DNA of 64,000 bases, taken from Myxococcus dinghuensis. GTDB taxonomy: Bacteria; Myxococcota; Myxococcia; Myxococcales; Myxococcaceae. The notes under the pieces were generated by a model, which saw nothing but the letters and a program-made list of their open reading frames with translations, did not search any database and was not told the DNA's origin. Of the stretch, positions 25,053 through 33,055 are shown one piece after another. A program made the translations under genes and the position numbers. Position 1 is the first letter of the stretch; every line of letters begins with the position of its first letter. The DNA lies in assembly GCF_024198235.1 (NCBI RefSeq), contig NZ_JAKCFB010000005.1, forward strand, positions 124,001 to 188,000, given 5' to 3'.

Positions 25053-26543
25053 ATGCCCGCCGACGCGACCACCGTCTCGTATGACAGCCGCGGTGGGAAG
25101 GCCGTCCTCCTGGCGAGCGTGCTCGGCAGCGGCATGGCCTTCCTCGACTCCACGGCGGTCAACGTCGCCCTGCCCGCGCTGGGCCGGGAGCTGCACACGG
25201 GCCTGTCCGGCCTCCAGTGGGCGGTGGATGGCTACCTGCTCACGCTCAGCGCGCTGGTGCTCACCGGTGGCGCGTTGGGGGACGTCCGGGGGCAGCGGCG
25301 CGTCTTCCTGTTCGGCGTGTTCGCCTTCACCGTGTGCTCGGTGCTGTGCGGCCTGGCGCCGAGCACCTGGACGCTCGCCCTCTTCCGGGCGGCGCAGGGC
25401 CTGGGCGCCGCGCTGCTCGTGCCCGCGAGCCTCGCCATGCTGCGCACGTCCTTCCCCGAGCAGGACCGGCAGCGCGCGGTGTCCGCCTGGGCGGGCCTGT
25501 CCGGCGTCACCACGGCGCTGGGGCCGCTGCTCGGCGGCTGGTTGGTGGACGTGGCGTCGTGGCGGCTGGTGTTCTTCATCAACGTGCCCATGGCGCTCAT
25601 CACCGCGTGGACGACGCTGCGGCACGTGCCGGACGACACGCCGTCGGGGACGCCGCGGAAGCTGGATGTGGCCGGTTCGGTGACGGCGGCGCTCGGCCTG
25701 GGCGGCGTCATCTACGCGCTCATCGAGGGCCCCGCGCACGGCTGGAGGGCCTCCACCGTGCTCGCAGCCGTGGGCGGCGTGGTGATGCTCGGCGTGTTCC
25801 TCGGCATCCAGGCGCGGGGACGCCACCCCATGCTGCCGCTCGGCCTGTTCGCCTCGCGGACGTTCTCCGGCGCGAACCTCACCACGCTCGCCGTCTACTT
25901 CGCGCTCGGCGGCGTCAGCTTCCTCGTCATCCTCGCGCTGCAACAGGAGCTGGGCTACTCGGCGCTGTCCGCGGGCGCCTCGCTGCTGCCGCTCACCGTG
26001 CTGATGCTGGTGCTGTCGCCCCCCGTGGGACGGCTCGCGGGGTACACCGGCGCCAGGCCGCTGATGACGGTGGGGCCGCTGCTGGCCGGCGCGGGCATGG
26101 CGCTGCTGACGCGCATGCACCGGGGCGGAGGCTACGTGGGCAGCGTGTTGCCGGGCGTGCTCGTGCTGGGCGTGGGCCTGAGCCTCACGGTGGGGCCGCT
26201 CACGTCCGTGGTGCTGGGCGCGGTGGAGGAGCGACACGCGGGCATCGCGTCGGGCGTGAACAACGCGGTGGCGCGCATCGCCGGCCTGCTGGCGGTGGCG
26301 CTGCTCCCGCTGCTGGGGGGCCTCGCGGGCAAGACGGGTGAAGCGTTCCTCGCGGGCACCCGCACCGCGCTGTGGATTTCGGCGGGGCTGTGCGTGGTGG
26401 GCGCGCTGTGCTCCTGGCTCATGCTCCCGCGCGACGTGGGCCGGCTGACGCGCGGCGGGGCGGCGAAGGACACACCGCCCCCACCCCACCCTCCGCGCGC
26501 GACCTCACGCCTCGGGCTCCACCTCCGCCGTCGCCACGACTAG
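25053..26543 (+). CDS. MFS drug exporter, DHA2 (EmrB/QacA) family
   Basis: A 496-residue transporter with about 14 transmembrane helices, the usual count for DHA2. Motif A reads GGALGDVRGQRRVFLFG after helix 2, and motif C-like GVTTALGPLLGGWLVD in helix 5. Proton-driven export of hydrophobic compounds is expected. ATG 25053 has GGAG six bases upstream; the frame is open further upstream but without good starts. It has no adjacent regulator or membrane-fusion partner. The C-terminal tail is proline- and arginine-rich (TPPPPHPPRA) and cytosolic. Confidence 0.88.
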   Translation: MPADATTVSYDSRGGKAVLLASVLGSGMAFLDSTAVNVALPALGRELHTGLSGLQWAVDGYLLTLSALVLTGGALGDVRGQRRVFLFGVFAFTVCSVLCGLAPSTWTLALFRAAQGLGAALLVPASLAMLRTSFPEQDRQRAVSAWAGLSGVTTALGPLLGGWLVDVASWRLVFFINVPMALITAWTTLRHVPDDTPSGTPRKLDVAGSVTAALGLGGVIYALIEGPAHGWRASTVLAAVGGVVMLGVFLGIQARGRHPMLPLGLFASRTFSGANLTTLAVYFALGGVSFLVILALQQELGYSALSAGASLLPLTVLMLVLSPPVGRLAGYTGARPLMTVGPLLAGAGMALLTRMHRGGGYVGSVLPGVLVLGVGLSLTVGPLTSVVLGAVEERHAGIASGVNNAVARIAGLLAVALLPLLGGLAGKTGEAFLAGTRTALWISAGLCVVGALCSWLMLPRDVGRLTRGGAAKDTPPPPHPPRATSRLGLHLRRRHD

Positions 26544-26559
26544 GGCGCTCCCAGGAGGC

Positions 26560-27054
26560 TCACGCCCCGGGCTTCCACTCCAGGGCCGTGGGGTTGGTGG
26601 AGAAGCCCATCGCCTCGTAGAGCGGACGCCCGTCGTTGGAGGCATGCAGCCACAGCCGCCCCAGCCCCAGCTCGCGCGCGAAGTCGAGCATGTCCGTCAT
26701 GAGCGCGCGGGAGATGCCCCGGCGCCGCCAGCGCGGCGCGGTGTACATGTTGACGATGTAGCCCTCCAGGCCGGAGAGCCCCTCCGGGGACGGGGGCCGC
26801 TCGTACGGCGCCAGCCCCGCGCACGCCACGGCCTCCCCGTCGACGTAGGCCAGCCACACGTGGAAGCGGCCCGCGGGCAGCGCGGTCGGCAGGTAGCGCC
26901 GCGTGGCCTCCGCCCAGACCGCCAGCTCCTCGGGATGGGGAGCGGCCAGCTCACACATCAACGCGAGCCGCAATCGGATGACGTCTTCCAGCTCCGCGAG
27001 TCCTGCCTTGCGGATGATGTATTCCCCGGCGGTCGTGGTCAGCATGACGACCAT
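26560..27054 (-). CDS. GNAT-family N-acetyltransferase
   Basis: A 164-residue acetyltransferase. The acetyl-CoA loop is APRWRRRGISRALM (R-x-x-G-x/A type), preceded by GYIVNMYT (beta-4) and followed by LHASNDGRPLYEAMGF, all standard GNAT features. ATG 27054 or 27045 could start it; 27054 is preceded by AGGGG. It ends 16 bases from the convergent exporter. Substrate is not predictable. Confidence 0.85.
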   Translation of the reverse strand: MVVMLTTTAGEYIIRKAGLAELEDVIRLRLALMCELAAPHPEELAVWAEATRRYLPTALPAGRFHVWLAYVDGEAVACAGLAPYERPPSPEGLSGLEGYIVNMYTAPRWRRRGISRALMTDMLDFARELGLGRLWLHASNDGRPLYEAMGFSTNPTALEWKPGA

Positions 27055-27134
27055 CGTAGGCCCCTGGAAAACACAGACAATAAGGGCAACCCGAGGATGA
27101 GACACCGCGCACACGAGCCCCCTCGGGAAACACG

Positions 27135-27168
27135 CAGGCCCACTCCCCCCAGAGGAGAAGTGGGCCTG
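27135..27168 (-). terminator. Terminator hairpin of the redoxin-dsbD operon
   Basis: CAGGCCCACT (27135-27144) and AGTGGGCCTG (27159-27168) form a perfect 10-bp stem. It lies 24 bases beyond the redoxin stop; on the minus strand the stem is followed by CGTGTTTCCC. Confidence 0.6.
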
Positions 27169-27192
27169 TATCATCCCGTGTGACGCGGGGGC

Positions 27193-27780
27193 TCAGCTCG
27201 CGGACTTGTACTTCACGGAGCAGCCGTAGGGCGTGGTGGTGGACGCCGGGACGGGCTTGCCGCCCAGCAGCGCGTCGACCGTCGTCTTCACGTGGTTGAC
27301 CTTCTTCTCGTTCTTGCCGCGCGGGTCGTCGTCGATGGCGCCGGCGTAGCGGACCACGCCCTGCTCGTCGATGACGTACATGTGCGGCGTCGTCTTGGCG
27401 CCGTACGCCTTGCCCGTGGCGCCGCTGGCGTCCTGGAGGACCGGATAGGTGAAGCCCTCGTCCTTCTTCCAGGCCGCGGACTTCTCCGGCGTGTTGTGCG
27501 CCGTGGAGTCCACCGCGAGCCAGACGACCTTCTTGGCGTCGAAGCCCTTCAGGGTGTTGGCCATGGTGTCCGCCTCGTAGTGCCGCTTCACGAACGGGCA
27601 CTCCGGGTTGGTCCACTCCAGCACCACCACCTTGCCCTTGTACTGCGACAGCGAGTGCTCCTTGCCCGCCTCGTCCTTCAGGGTGAAGGCGGGCGCCGGC
27701 TTGCCGACCTCCGCGTCCGCGAAGGCGGGCGCGCCCGCGAAGAGCGAACCCAGCGCGACGGCGGTGAAGACCTGCTTCAT
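27193..27780 (-). CDS. Exported redoxin/thioredoxin-like protein
   Basis: A 195-residue protein with signal peptide (MKQVFTAVALGSLFAGAPAFA). The AhpC/TSA-redoxin fold follows: PAPAFTLKDEAGKEHSLSQ, then VLEWTNPECPFVKRHYE with one active Cys in a CPF context rather than CxxC, and KTTPHMYVIDEQG with the cis-Pro. A second Cys lies near the C-terminus (YGCSVKYK). It lies 31 bases downstream of dsbD on the same strand, so it may receive electrons from DsbD in the periplasm. RBS CAGGAGG precedes ATG 27780. Confidence 0.87.
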   Translation of the reverse strand: MKQVFTAVALGSLFAGAPAFADAEVGKPAPAFTLKDEAGKEHSLSQYKGKVVVLEWTNPECPFVKRHYEADTMANTLKGFDAKKVVWLAVDSTAHNTPEKSAAWKKDEGFTYPVLQDASGATGKAYGAKTTPHMYVIDEQGVVRYAGAIDDDPRGKNEKKVNHVKTTVDALLGGKPVPASTTTPYGCSVKYKSAS

Positions 27781-27811
27781 GGCGTACCTCCTGGTTGGGT
27801 GCAGCGTGTGT

Positions 27812-30136
27812 TCAAGGCTTGGGGAGACGCGCCGCGCAGAGGACCTTCGAGCCATCCGCCCGGTTCGAGGGCGAGCACGCGGAGGCGCGCTTCACGGCGT
27901 CCACCACCGAATCCACCGTCAGCAGCTCCGGCAGCACCTCCGGCGCGTCCGGCGCCGCGGGGTCGAGCACCAGGTACATGGGCACGCCCGCGCGGCCGTG
28001 CTCCGCCAGCCGGGCGGTGATGCGCGCGTCGCGGCGCGTCCAGTCCGCGACGAAGAAGGCCACCTGGTGCTCGGTGAAGGCCGCGCGGACCTCCTCGCGC
28101 GACAGCACGGTGCGCTCGTTGAACTTGCAGGTGAGGCACCAGTCCGCGGTGAAGTCGACGAACACGGGCTGACCCGCCGCCAGCGCGGCGGACACCGCCT
28201 CGTCGCTCCAGGGCTGCGCCTGCGCCACCGTGGAGGAGGTCGCGCGCGGGGTGGCCGCGGCCGCGTCGTCGAAGCGCAGCGTCGCCACGCCCGCGCCCAC
28301 CAGCACCACCACCGCCACGCCGAGCGAGGCCCACCGGCGGCCGCCCTCCTGCGTCTGCGACTGGCCGTAGACCCACGTGCCCAGGCCCACCGCCACGAGG
28401 AACGCCAGCAGGCGCGCCATGCCGTCCACGCCGGCGAGGCCGCCCATCACCCACACCAACCACACCGTGGTGCCCAGCAGCGCGAAGCCCAGCACCTGCT
28501 TGAAGCGCTCCATCCACGCGCCCGGCTTGGGCAGCCGCTTCGCCAGCCCCGGCACCAGCACCAGCACGCAGAACGGCAGCGCGAGCCCCAGCCCCAGCGC
28601 GGTGAAGACGGCCAGCACCGTGATGGGGCCCGCCGCGAAGGCGAAGCCCACCGCCGTGCCCAGCAGCGGCGCGGAGCACGGCGTGGCGAGCACCACCGCC
28701 AGCACGCCCTCGCCCGCGCTGTGCATGAGCCCGTGGCTCTGGTCCACCTTGCCCGCGAGCGAGGTGCCGTCCAGGCCCACGTTGAAGACCCCGAAGAGGT
28801 TGAGCGCGAAGGCGACGAGCACCGCGCTCACCGCCGCGACGAAGAGCGGCTCCTGGAACTGGAAGCCCCAGCCCACGCCCGCGCCGCCGGCGCGAACCGC
28901 GAGCACCGCGCCCGCCAGCAGCAGCATGCTGCCCACGATGCCGCCGGCATACGCCGCGGCGTGCGCGCCCACGCGGCCCTGCTCCTGCCGCACCATGCGC
29001 GTGAAGCCGTACGCCTTGAGCGCCAGCACCGGGAACACGCACGGCATCAGGTTGAGCAGCGCGCCCCCGAGGAACGCGAACACCAGCGCCATGCCCAGCC
29101 CCAGCGACGACTCCGCGGGCGCGGCGGCGGGCACCACGGCCGCGGGCTTCACCGCCGCGAGCGAGTCCTTGATGGACGGAGGCTTCGCCACCGCCGCGGG
29201 CGCCGCGCCCGGAACGGCCGCCGCGGCCACGACGGGCGCCAGCGGGGCGTCCACCTCCAGCGCGTGGTAGCCCGTGGCCGCCGTGCCCAGGCGCAGCACG
29301 CCCTCGAGCCGGGGCTCGGCTTGCGGCACGTCCGGCTCCGCCTTGCCCTCGAGCGCGAAGCGCCCGGGCGCCGTCTCCTTCAGGTGCACCACGTCCACGC
29401 CGGGGATGCGCGCGGGGACGAAGAAGTCCTTCTCCAGCGGCGGCAGCGGCGCGCCCTTCGTCGAGGTCAGCGTGAGCGTCCCCGTGAAGGGCTGGCCCGC
29501 GGTGAGCGGCTTCGTGGCGAGCTCCACCTTCACATCGTAGCCGCTGTCCGCCATGGGGCGCGGGACGCGGGCGCGCGCGGCGTCGAACGTCGGCATCGCC
29601 TCCGCGTCCGGGAGCGTCTGGGGCCCCACGGGGATGGTGCGCGTGAGCATCATGTCCGCGGGGATGCAGTGCACCTCGCACACCAGCGCGTTCACCGCGG
29701 CGGAGAGCTGGAGCGAGCCCTGGGCCTGCGCGGACGCGGTGGCGTTCGCGAACAGGAGCACCTCGCCCTCGTAGCCGTGGGTGACGATGAAGCCGTCCGG
29801 CGTGCGGAAGGTGCTGGGGAAGGGCCACTGGAGCGGGCCCACGGTGCTGCCCGGCGTGTCCCAGTCGATCTCCGTCTCCAGGCCGGAGTCACCGGGGTTC
29901 TTCCAGTAGATGTGCCAGCCCGGATCCAACCGGAAGCGCACGCCCACGCGGAAGGTGTCGCCCGGCTTCACCTGGGTGGCGTCGACGAGCAGCGAGGCCT
30001 CCACCCGGGGGTCGCCCTCGTCGGGCGCGCTCGTGGCCACCGCGGACGGGGGCAACGCCGCGTGGGCCACCGTCGCCAGCAGCCACAGACACAGACCGCC
30101 CACCGGGACGAGCCTCTTGGACACCGTGTGCTTCAT
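27812..30136 (-). CDS. dsbD: Thiol:disulfide interchange protein DsbD
   Basis: A 774-residue protein with the three DsbD parts. First comes a signal peptide and periplasmic alpha-like domain (about 25-300) of the CcdA/ScsB-like type. Then comes the eight-helix membrane beta domain (about 340-600), with NLMPCVFPVLALKAYGF and ATPCSAPLLG holding the redox Cys pair. Last is a thioredoxin-like gamma domain with ADWCLTCKFNE (CxxC, about 664-668). It carries reducing equivalents from cytoplasmic thioredoxin to periplasmic proteins. Start ATG 30136 has GGGAGG upstream. Forms an operon with the redoxin gene. A proline/alanine-rich linker at about 310-335 joins the first two domains. Confidence 0.92.
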   Translation of the reverse strand: MKHTVSKRLVPVGGLCLWLLATVAHAALPPSAVATSAPDEGDPRVEASLLVDATQVKPGDTFRVGVRFRLDPGWHIYWKNPGDSGLETEIDWDTPGSTVGPLQWPFPSTFRTPDGFIVTHGYEGEVLLFANATASAQAQGSLQLSAAVNALVCEVHCIPADMMLTRTIPVGPQTLPDAEAMPTFDAARARVPRPMADSGYDVKVELATKPLTAGQPFTGTLTLTSTKGAPLPPLEKDFFVPARIPGVDVVHLKETAPGRFALEGKAEPDVPQAEPRLEGVLRLGTAATGYHALEVDAPLAPVVAAAAVPGAAPAAVAKPPSIKDSLAAVKPAAVVPAAAPAESSLGLGMALVFAFLGGALLNLMPCVFPVLALKAYGFTRMVRQEQGRVGAHAAAYAGGIVGSMLLLAGAVLAVRAGGAGVGWGFQFQEPLFVAAVSAVLVAFALNLFGVFNVGLDGTSLAGKVDQSHGLMHSAGEGVLAVVLATPCSAPLLGTAVGFAFAAGPITVLAVFTALGLGLALPFCVLVLVPGLAKRLPKPGAWMERFKQVLGFALLGTTVWLVWVMGGLAGVDGMARLLAFLVAVGLGTWVYGQSQTQEGGRRWASLGVAVVVLVGAGVATLRFDDAAAATPRATSSTVAQAQPWSDEAVSAALAAGQPVFVDFTADWCLTCKFNERTVLSREEVRAAFTEHQVAFFVADWTRRDARITARLAEHGRAGVPMYLVLDPAAPDAPEVLPELLTVDSVVDAVKRASACSPSNRADGSKVLCAARLPKP

Positions 30137-30275
30137 GTGCCTCCCGTTAACCCAGACGAGGCCCGCCCGCCAGCACCCGGCACGCACCTCATTCAGGGAG
30201 GAACCCTCCAGGCGAGCGGACATTCCCCGGGCGCGCGGGGCCCAGGCCCCGTGTGGGCAACCAGGCGAGCGCCCC

Positions 30276-31538
30276 TCAGTCCTCCGACTTCCAGGGGTTC
30301 ATCACGGACACGGGGGCGGCGGGCCCCACGCGGCTCAGCGTGATGCGGGACACCTCCGAGCGCGCGCGCCGCATCACCAGTCCCTGCGGGTTGGCCGCGC
30401 GCTTCTCGACGTAGCGACGCAGGTCGGCCAGCCGCTCCATGTGACGCTGCGGCAGCACCTCCGGGGCGCCCAGCCGCGCCAGCTTGTAGAGGGCGAGGTC
30501 GGCGACCTCCAGGGCCTGCTCCGCGACGTCCTGCTGCTTGCGGCCCAGCGCCTTCCACGCGGCCGACTCCGCGGCCACCAGCTCCAGCTCCGCGGACACC
30601 GCGCGCACGAAGCGCCCCTGGTCGCTGTCCGGCGACAGGCGCGTCACCGTCACGGGCGCGCGGCGCGTGTCGCCGTTCTCCACGTAGGAGGCCGTCACGC
30701 CCAGGTTCCACGCGGAGCCCACGGACGCGTCCAGCGTGCCGTCGAAGAGGACGCGGCGCGCGAAGGACTGCGACACGGAGCCGAGCACCGCGCTCATCGC
30801 GTCTCCCTCCACGCGCGCGGGGTAGCGATGGCGGCAGCGCAGCGCGGAGAAGCCCGTGGGCAGCACGTACACGCGCGCGTCCGAGGCCACCTCGCCGAAC
30901 AGCTCCGCGGACATCGCGGCCACGGCGAGCGGCAGGCTCTCCGGGTCGTCCACGTGCACGAAGCCCGTGCCCGCCGGGGACGTGAGCGCGTCCAGGATGT
31001 CGGGCAGGTAGTGCCGCCCCAACCCCAGCGCGTGCATGACGACGCCGGACTCCGCCACGCGGCCGCCCAGCGTGCGGAACTCCGCCAGGTGCGACGGGCC
31101 CACGGACGGCTCGCCGTCGGTGAGCATCAGCACCTGGGGCCGGGCGCCGGGGACGAACACGCGCCGCACCGCCTCCGCGCTCCGCTCGACGGCCTCGTGC
31201 AGCGCGGTGCCCTCGCCGGACTCGAGCCGGGCGAGCGTGCGCAGGAACTGGGCCTTGGCGGAGGTGTCCATCGCGCGCACCGGCAGCACCTGCTCCGCCT
31301 CCGCGTCGAAGGTGAGCAGCCCCAGGTAGTCACGCGGGGTGGCGCGCTCCACCAGCGCCTGCGCCGCCTGGATGGCCGCCAGGAGCGGCACGCCCCGCAT
31401 GGACGCGCTGCGGTCGATGGCCAGGTTGACCGCCACGGGCGCGCGGGGAGCGTCCGCGTCCGCCTCCAAGGAGACGAGCAGGAGCACCTCGCGGCCATGC
31501 TCGGCGTCACGCTCCACTGCCCAGGCCGTCTGCTTCAT
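30276..31538 (-). CDS. vWA-domain protein, cytoplasmic
   Basis: A 420-residue protein with one von Willebrand factor A domain near the N-terminus. MIDAS residues are IDRSASM (D42, S44, S46), with VLMLTDGEPS as the C-terminal acidic site. After the domain comes a beta-rich region (about 220-310) and helical C-terminus (LEVADLALYKLARLG). This layout recalls the TerY/YfbK-like vWA proteins without a signal peptide. ATG 31538 follows the pattern MKQTAWAVERD; further upstream codons lack coding character. No AAA ATPase lies beside it; it precedes dsbD by 139 bases on the same strand. Confidence 0.82.
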   Translation of the reverse strand: MKQTAWAVERDAEHGREVLLLVSLEADADAPRAPVAVNLAIDRSASMRGVPLLAAIQAAQALVERATPRDYLGLLTFDAEAEQVLPVRAMDTSAKAQFLRTLARLESGEGTALHEAVERSAEAVRRVFVPGARPQVLMLTDGEPSVGPSHLAEFRTLGGRVAESGVVMHALGLGRHYLPDILDALTSPAGTGFVHVDDPESLPLAVAAMSAELFGEVASDARVYVLPTGFSALRCRHRYPARVEGDAMSAVLGSVSQSFARRVLFDGTLDASVGSAWNLGVTASYVENGDTRRAPVTVTRLSPDSDQGRFVRAVSAELELVAAESAAWKALGRKQQDVAEQALEVADLALYKLARLGAPEVLPQRHMERLADLRRYVEKRAANPQGLVMRRARSEVSRITLSRVGPAAPVSVMNPWKSED

Positions 31539-31650
31539 CCGCGCTCCCGCGTGTACCGCCCGCCATTCTGCCGTGAAACCACCCCGGAGGGCCGGTGCCC
31601 CCGACGGCGAGACGTCGCGTGGGTCACAACGACAGGGCGCGCGGGCTCGG

Positions 31651-31685
31651 GGGAGTGCCTCTGCGACGAGGATGTCGGCACTCCC
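31651..31685 (-). terminator. Inverted repeat downstream of the zinc-ribbon gene
   Basis: GGGAGTGC (31651-31658) and GCACTCCC (31678-31685) pair over 8 bp, with a small inner stem CCTC/GAGG. It lies 70 bases past the stop of the minus-strand zinc-ribbon gene. Confidence 0.4.
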
Positions 31686-31755
31686 GCCCCGGAAGCAAGA
31701 GGGGACTCCCACACCGAGCCCTCACGGTCGAGGGGCACCCACACGCCGCTCGGCG

Positions 31756-32079
31756 TCAGCGGACCGCGCCACAGGCCGCGCAGTGCCGGGCCTCGGGCGT
31801 GCGCAGCGGCTTGCCGCACGCCGCGCAGGGCGGGCCGTACAAACTCAGCCGGTGAGGCATCACCGCGTTCGCGTTCGTCTCCGCGAAGCCCGTCAACCGC
31901 GTGTACGCCTCGCACACGGGCGCGAACAGCGCCTCCAGGCCCTCCACGGGGACGTCACCGTGCCTCGACGCCCCGAGCCCGAGCCTGGCGCCCACATGCA
32001 GCGCCCACACCGGCTCGAACTCCTCCTCGTCGAGCATCGGGACATCCGACTGGCAGCGCCAGCACCCGCGCACCTCCAT
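31756..32079 (-). CDS. Small double zinc-ribbon protein
   Basis: A 107-residue protein with an N-terminal CWRC pair and a C-terminal treble of pairs (PPCAACGKPLRTPEARHCAACG), together able to bind one or two zinc ions. The middle (DEEEFEPVWALHVGARLGLG) is acidic then hydrophobic. I recognise no named family. ATG 32079 has GGAGGG five bases upstream; a GTG at 32091 is the alternative. Role unknown; nucleic-acid or protein contacts are typical of such ribbons. Confidence 0.72.
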   Translation of the reverse strand: MEVRGCWRCQSDVPMLDEEEFEPVWALHVGARLGLGASRHGDVPVEGLEALFAPVCEAYTRLTGFAETNANAVMPHRLSLYGPPCAACGKPLRTPEARHCAACGAVR

Positions 32080-32313
32080 CCCACCCTCCACGCACGAGCC
32101 CGGACACGGGGCTCCCAGGATGGGCCGCGCGGGCGCGAGCGCCGACGTGCTTCACGAGGAGGGGATGACACGCGCCACCTGGACGCGACGTCCAGAGGCG
32201 AAAGGCCTGCCCGGGAGCCACCCACCTGGGGGCCACCACACGGGCGGGATGACGACGACTTCAAGGACCTCGAACGAGGCCCCCGCGCTTCCACGGGCCG
32301 CGGGGGCAGCCCA

Positions 32314-32478
32314 TCAATCCACGCCGCTCCAGCCGCCCCAGGACTCCTCGGAGTAGTTCCACATGCGGCCGCCGGGAGAGCCCTCCACGGGAATCACCGA
32401 CTCGCACTCGCCATCCTCCGCGAGGTCCACATACGGCAGCCCCTCATCGTCCATGTACGTGGTGTCATCGTGAACCAT
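32314..32478 (-). CDS. Small acidic protein of unknown function
   Basis: A 54-residue acidic protein (MVHDDTTYMDDEGLPYVDLA, ending MWNYSEESWGGWSGVD). GAGGAG six bases before ATG 32478 supports translation. No cysteines beyond one (GECES), no membrane span. The composition (many Asp, Glu and aromatic residues) is not what random high-GC frames usually give, which favours a real gene. Function unknown. Confidence 0.55.
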   Translation of the reverse strand: MVHDDTTYMDDEGLPYVDLAEDGECESVIPVEGSPGGRMWNYSEESWGGWSGVD

Positions 32479-33055
32479 GTCCGGCTCCTCACGGGCGCTC
32501 CGACGGGTGGAGGGTGGACGGCCTCGCGGCTCGCCTCTCTCCTGGGCGCCCCCTGTTCGGTCACCGTGGGCCCGCCCCATGCGAAGCCCCGTCCTCAGTC
32601 GTTGACCGATTTACGAACCATGGTGCCCATGCTGCCTCGCGTTGTAAAGCCCTTGGGACGTCAAAGTCTCGTTCACCCTGGGCCCCCTTCGCTCCCCTGT
32701 CCGCCAGGACACACGATTCCAAGTCTTTTCAGTCACTTGGGAATGCGTCCACTGACCGACAACCTGCGAGGCCGTCGTACAAGGTAGGGCCGACCGCCGC
32801 CGGATGGAACCTCACACCGGTCAACACCGGTGCATTTTCAACCCCGCACGGGAATGGGGTTCGTGCAGTAAATCTGTGTATCGCGAGCATTCCCATGCAG
32901 GAGGGCGCGGGTCCGTGCTTCACTCGCGGACACCGCGACGGCTCGGCGCTTGATTCGAGAATCACCCCTGTTAGGGTGGACGCACACTCAAGCTTTGCCG
33001 CGTCGCGGCAACGGGCGCCTTCCGCCGCGTACCCACAGAGGTCCCCCGAGTCCCA
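32479..33055. other. Long intergenic region, lower GC, likely promoter region
   Basis: This 577-base region is visibly less GC-rich than its neighbours, particularly 32600-32990. It holds the tandem ACACCGGT repeats described separately. TTGATT (32950-32955) with TAGGGT 16 bases later (32972-32977) is a weak promoter candidate for the Fe-S oxidoreductase gene. No protein gene is supported. Confidence 0.5.
32814..32831. promoter_or_regulatory. Two direct ACACCGGT repeats one helical turn apart
   Basis: ACACCGGT occurs at 32814-32821 and again at 32824-32831, a period of 10 bases. Each copy contains the palindrome ACCGGT. In an intergenic region before a membrane oxidoreductase gene, this could be a binding site for a transcription factor; there is no direct proof. 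Confidence 0.35.

Noticed and set aside
27608-30343. Open + frame of 911 codons opposite dsbD
   Set aside because: Composition is Arg/His/Ala noise; dsbD on the minus strand has signal peptide, CxxC and helices.
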